Below are positions 62,654 to 64,000 of a DNA stretch of 64,000 nucleotides, piece by piece; within the stretch, counting starts at the first letter, position 1; every line of letters begins with the position of its first letter. A model generated the notes under the pieces. That model worked only from the letters and a program-made list of their open reading frames with translations, did no database searches and was not told where the DNA came from. The position numbers and the translations under genes were made by a program. The DNA comes from Nothophaeocryptopus gaeumannii. Taxonomy: Eukaryota > Ascomycota > Dothideomycetes > Mycosphaerellales > Mycosphaerellaceae. The DNA is taken from the NCBI GenBank assembly GCA_031771865.1, contig JASISA010000019.1:1302001-1366000 (forward strand), written 5' to 3'.

Positions 62654-63250
62654 CTTGACTGCTGGCGCTGTTCGATGTCGCGCTCGATGTTGGTGTCGCT
62701 GGGTGTTGGACATCGAGGCTGAACCTGAGGCAGGTGCACCCCTGTCTGTGCGATAACCTTATCGATTTACCCGATGGCACGTGCGCCGCCGAAACATTCA
62801 CTTGGGCTTCGACTCCGTCCACGAACACACTCGATGTTTACCTGGCGCTGGGATGGGTTATGAGGCTTACTTTTGAAACCAAATATAAATCATTGACTTC
62901 GCGACATGGGGGCTGACTTCGTCGGTAACCTTCGCTCATCCGCACAGGCCGCCAGCTCCTAGCAAGGGGCGTCTCAAACATCCTGACAGCCCTCGTCCGC
63001 CGCGTAGAGCTCCTCAATTCTACACATTCTGGACCAAACTGTCCGTCATTCTCGTTCTTCCCACTGCTGAATTACTCAGAAGCCATTCGACTGCTGCCTT
63101 GTGAAGTGAAATTCGTCGTCAGAGCATGGCAGAATTCTACGGGATGCTGTCTTTCTTTGCCTCTCAAGGGCTATCTCCCGCGTTCATACTGTGCTCACCA
63201 GCTGATGAGCTAGAGCGAAGATATCAGCATCTGCGGAGTCAGCAATACCG
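62654..63250. other. Gene-free interval
   Basis: About 600 bp upstream of the calcineurin B start. No gene or repeat recognised. Confidence 0.35.
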
Positions 63251-64000
63251 TCACGGATTGATGCTCGCCTCTTTGGGAATTTCTGAGCCAGCAGCGACGG
63301 TGGCACCCGCGTCAACAGGTAGGATAACCCCAGTACACCTGTTGCCAGTCAGTATGCGCTCGCCATCCTGAACAAGATATCAACGTACCATCGAGCTTCA
63401 TCTCCAGCCAAGAATCGAATGGCTGCTCCAACATCCCAAGCCGTTCCTTCAGTCTTCAACAAACTCCGATCTTTTCTCGACTGTCTCGCCTCCTCAGTCA
63501 TCCCACTCGCATACATCATCGGCGTATACACCATTCCGGGACAAACACAATTGACCCTAATCCCATCCGGCGCATGGTGACTCGCCATCGCTCTCGTCAT
63601 GTTCTGCACCAACAGTCAGCCATACCGACTTCCACCCCATCATTGACCTTCCACTCACTACAACAGCTCCCTTACTAGTCGGATACAACAAATGCGGATT
63701 CCCTCCCCTAATCCCTGCCACACTCGCAATGTTCGTAATACTTCCCCTCCATTGTCCTTCATTCTTCACCATCTCCGGGATCGCAAACTTGCTCATCATG
63801 ACCATACTCCCCACATTCACCATCATCCCCTGCTGCCATTTCTCCATGTCCACTTCAACCGCCGTCCCGCTCGCTCCCCCTACCCCAACCCCGTTCACCA
63901 AAATATCCAACCTCCCATACTTCTCAACCGCGAGGTCTACGATTTTCTTACAATCTGCCTCGACGGTGACGTTTGCTTCAATTGCGACTCCCGCTCCATG
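63251..64000 (-). CDS. Short-chain dehydrogenase/reductase, C-terminal part (cut by window edge)
   Basis: Three exons seen (63659 to beyond 64000, 63389-63603, 63251-63338) with introns of 55 and 50 nt. The 5' end, including the TGxxxGxG cofactor motif, lies outside the window. Visible parts are LVNGVGVGGASGTAVEVDME (NNAG-like), SITNIASVAGIRGG (catalytic Ser), LLYPTSKGAVV (YxxxK), NMTRAMASHHAPDGIRVNCV, CPGMVYTPMMY and CTGVILPVDAGATVAAG. The NAD(P)-dependent classical SDR fold is clear. The substrate is unknown, and there is a secondary possibility of a 3-oxoacyl-ACP-reductase-like activity. Confidence 0.86.

Noticed and set aside
1..64000. CRISPR arrays, bacterial operons, phage genes
   Set aside because: The intron-rich, monocistronic fungal gene structure excludes a prokaryotic origin, and no regular spaced repeats are present.

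Overview
The window looks like nuclear DNA of a filamentous ascomycete, most likely a Dothideomycete. This is inferred from protein families and gene style, not from a marker gene. Genes are single transcription units on both strands. Introns are short, mostly 46-100 nt with GT...AG ends, and many have a CTAAC/CTGAC-like branch site. Typical filamentous-fungal families are present: a HET domain, UstYa/DUF3328, a fungal regulator, DUF1772 and DUF4267. Splice models were built by hand, and a model was kept only where reading phase and protein family agreed across each junction.

Housekeeping genes are scattered through the window. In order they are: acetoacetyl-CoA synthetase (cut by the left edge), a UVRAG/Vps38-like autophagy and endosome protein, coatomer delta, APC/C subunit 4, a peroxiredoxin, an Xaa-Pro aminopeptidase, 3-isopropylmalate dehydrogenase, a cobalamin-independent methionine-synthase-like protein, a 6PGDH/HIBADH-like dehydrogenase ending in SKL, calcineurin B, and an SDR cut by the right edge. 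Two intact MFS transporters, a YDG/SRA-domain protein, a thaumatin-like protein with a GPI-type tail and several unknown genes lie between them.

Region 22.4-30 kb is accessory. It has a 279-bp inverted-repeat element with a perfect 41-nt inner palindrome, a related element near 27.5 kb, and an array of diverged 55-bp repeats. Among these sit a small secreted-peptide candidate and a UstYa-type oxidase gene, which together could be a minimal or decayed fungal RiPP (dikaritin-like) locus. The nearby 30.5-31 kb gene encodes a protein with six Cys-Pro motifs.

Several loci are decaying. They are a P450 (33.8-35.4 kb), a sugar-type MFS transporter (41.1-41.6 kb), an aquaporin with three in-frame stops and a lost splice acceptor (55.2-56.7 kb), a 2EXR-like gene (3.8-4.3 kb) and fragments near 14-15 kb. 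Some of the visible damage (a Trp codon changed to TAG/TGA, CAG to TAG, C/T differences between element arms) fits C-to-T mutation of the repeat-induced-point-mutation kind. No operon-like or obvious multi-gene biosynthetic cluster is otherwise visible, and adjacent genes mostly belong to unrelated processes.
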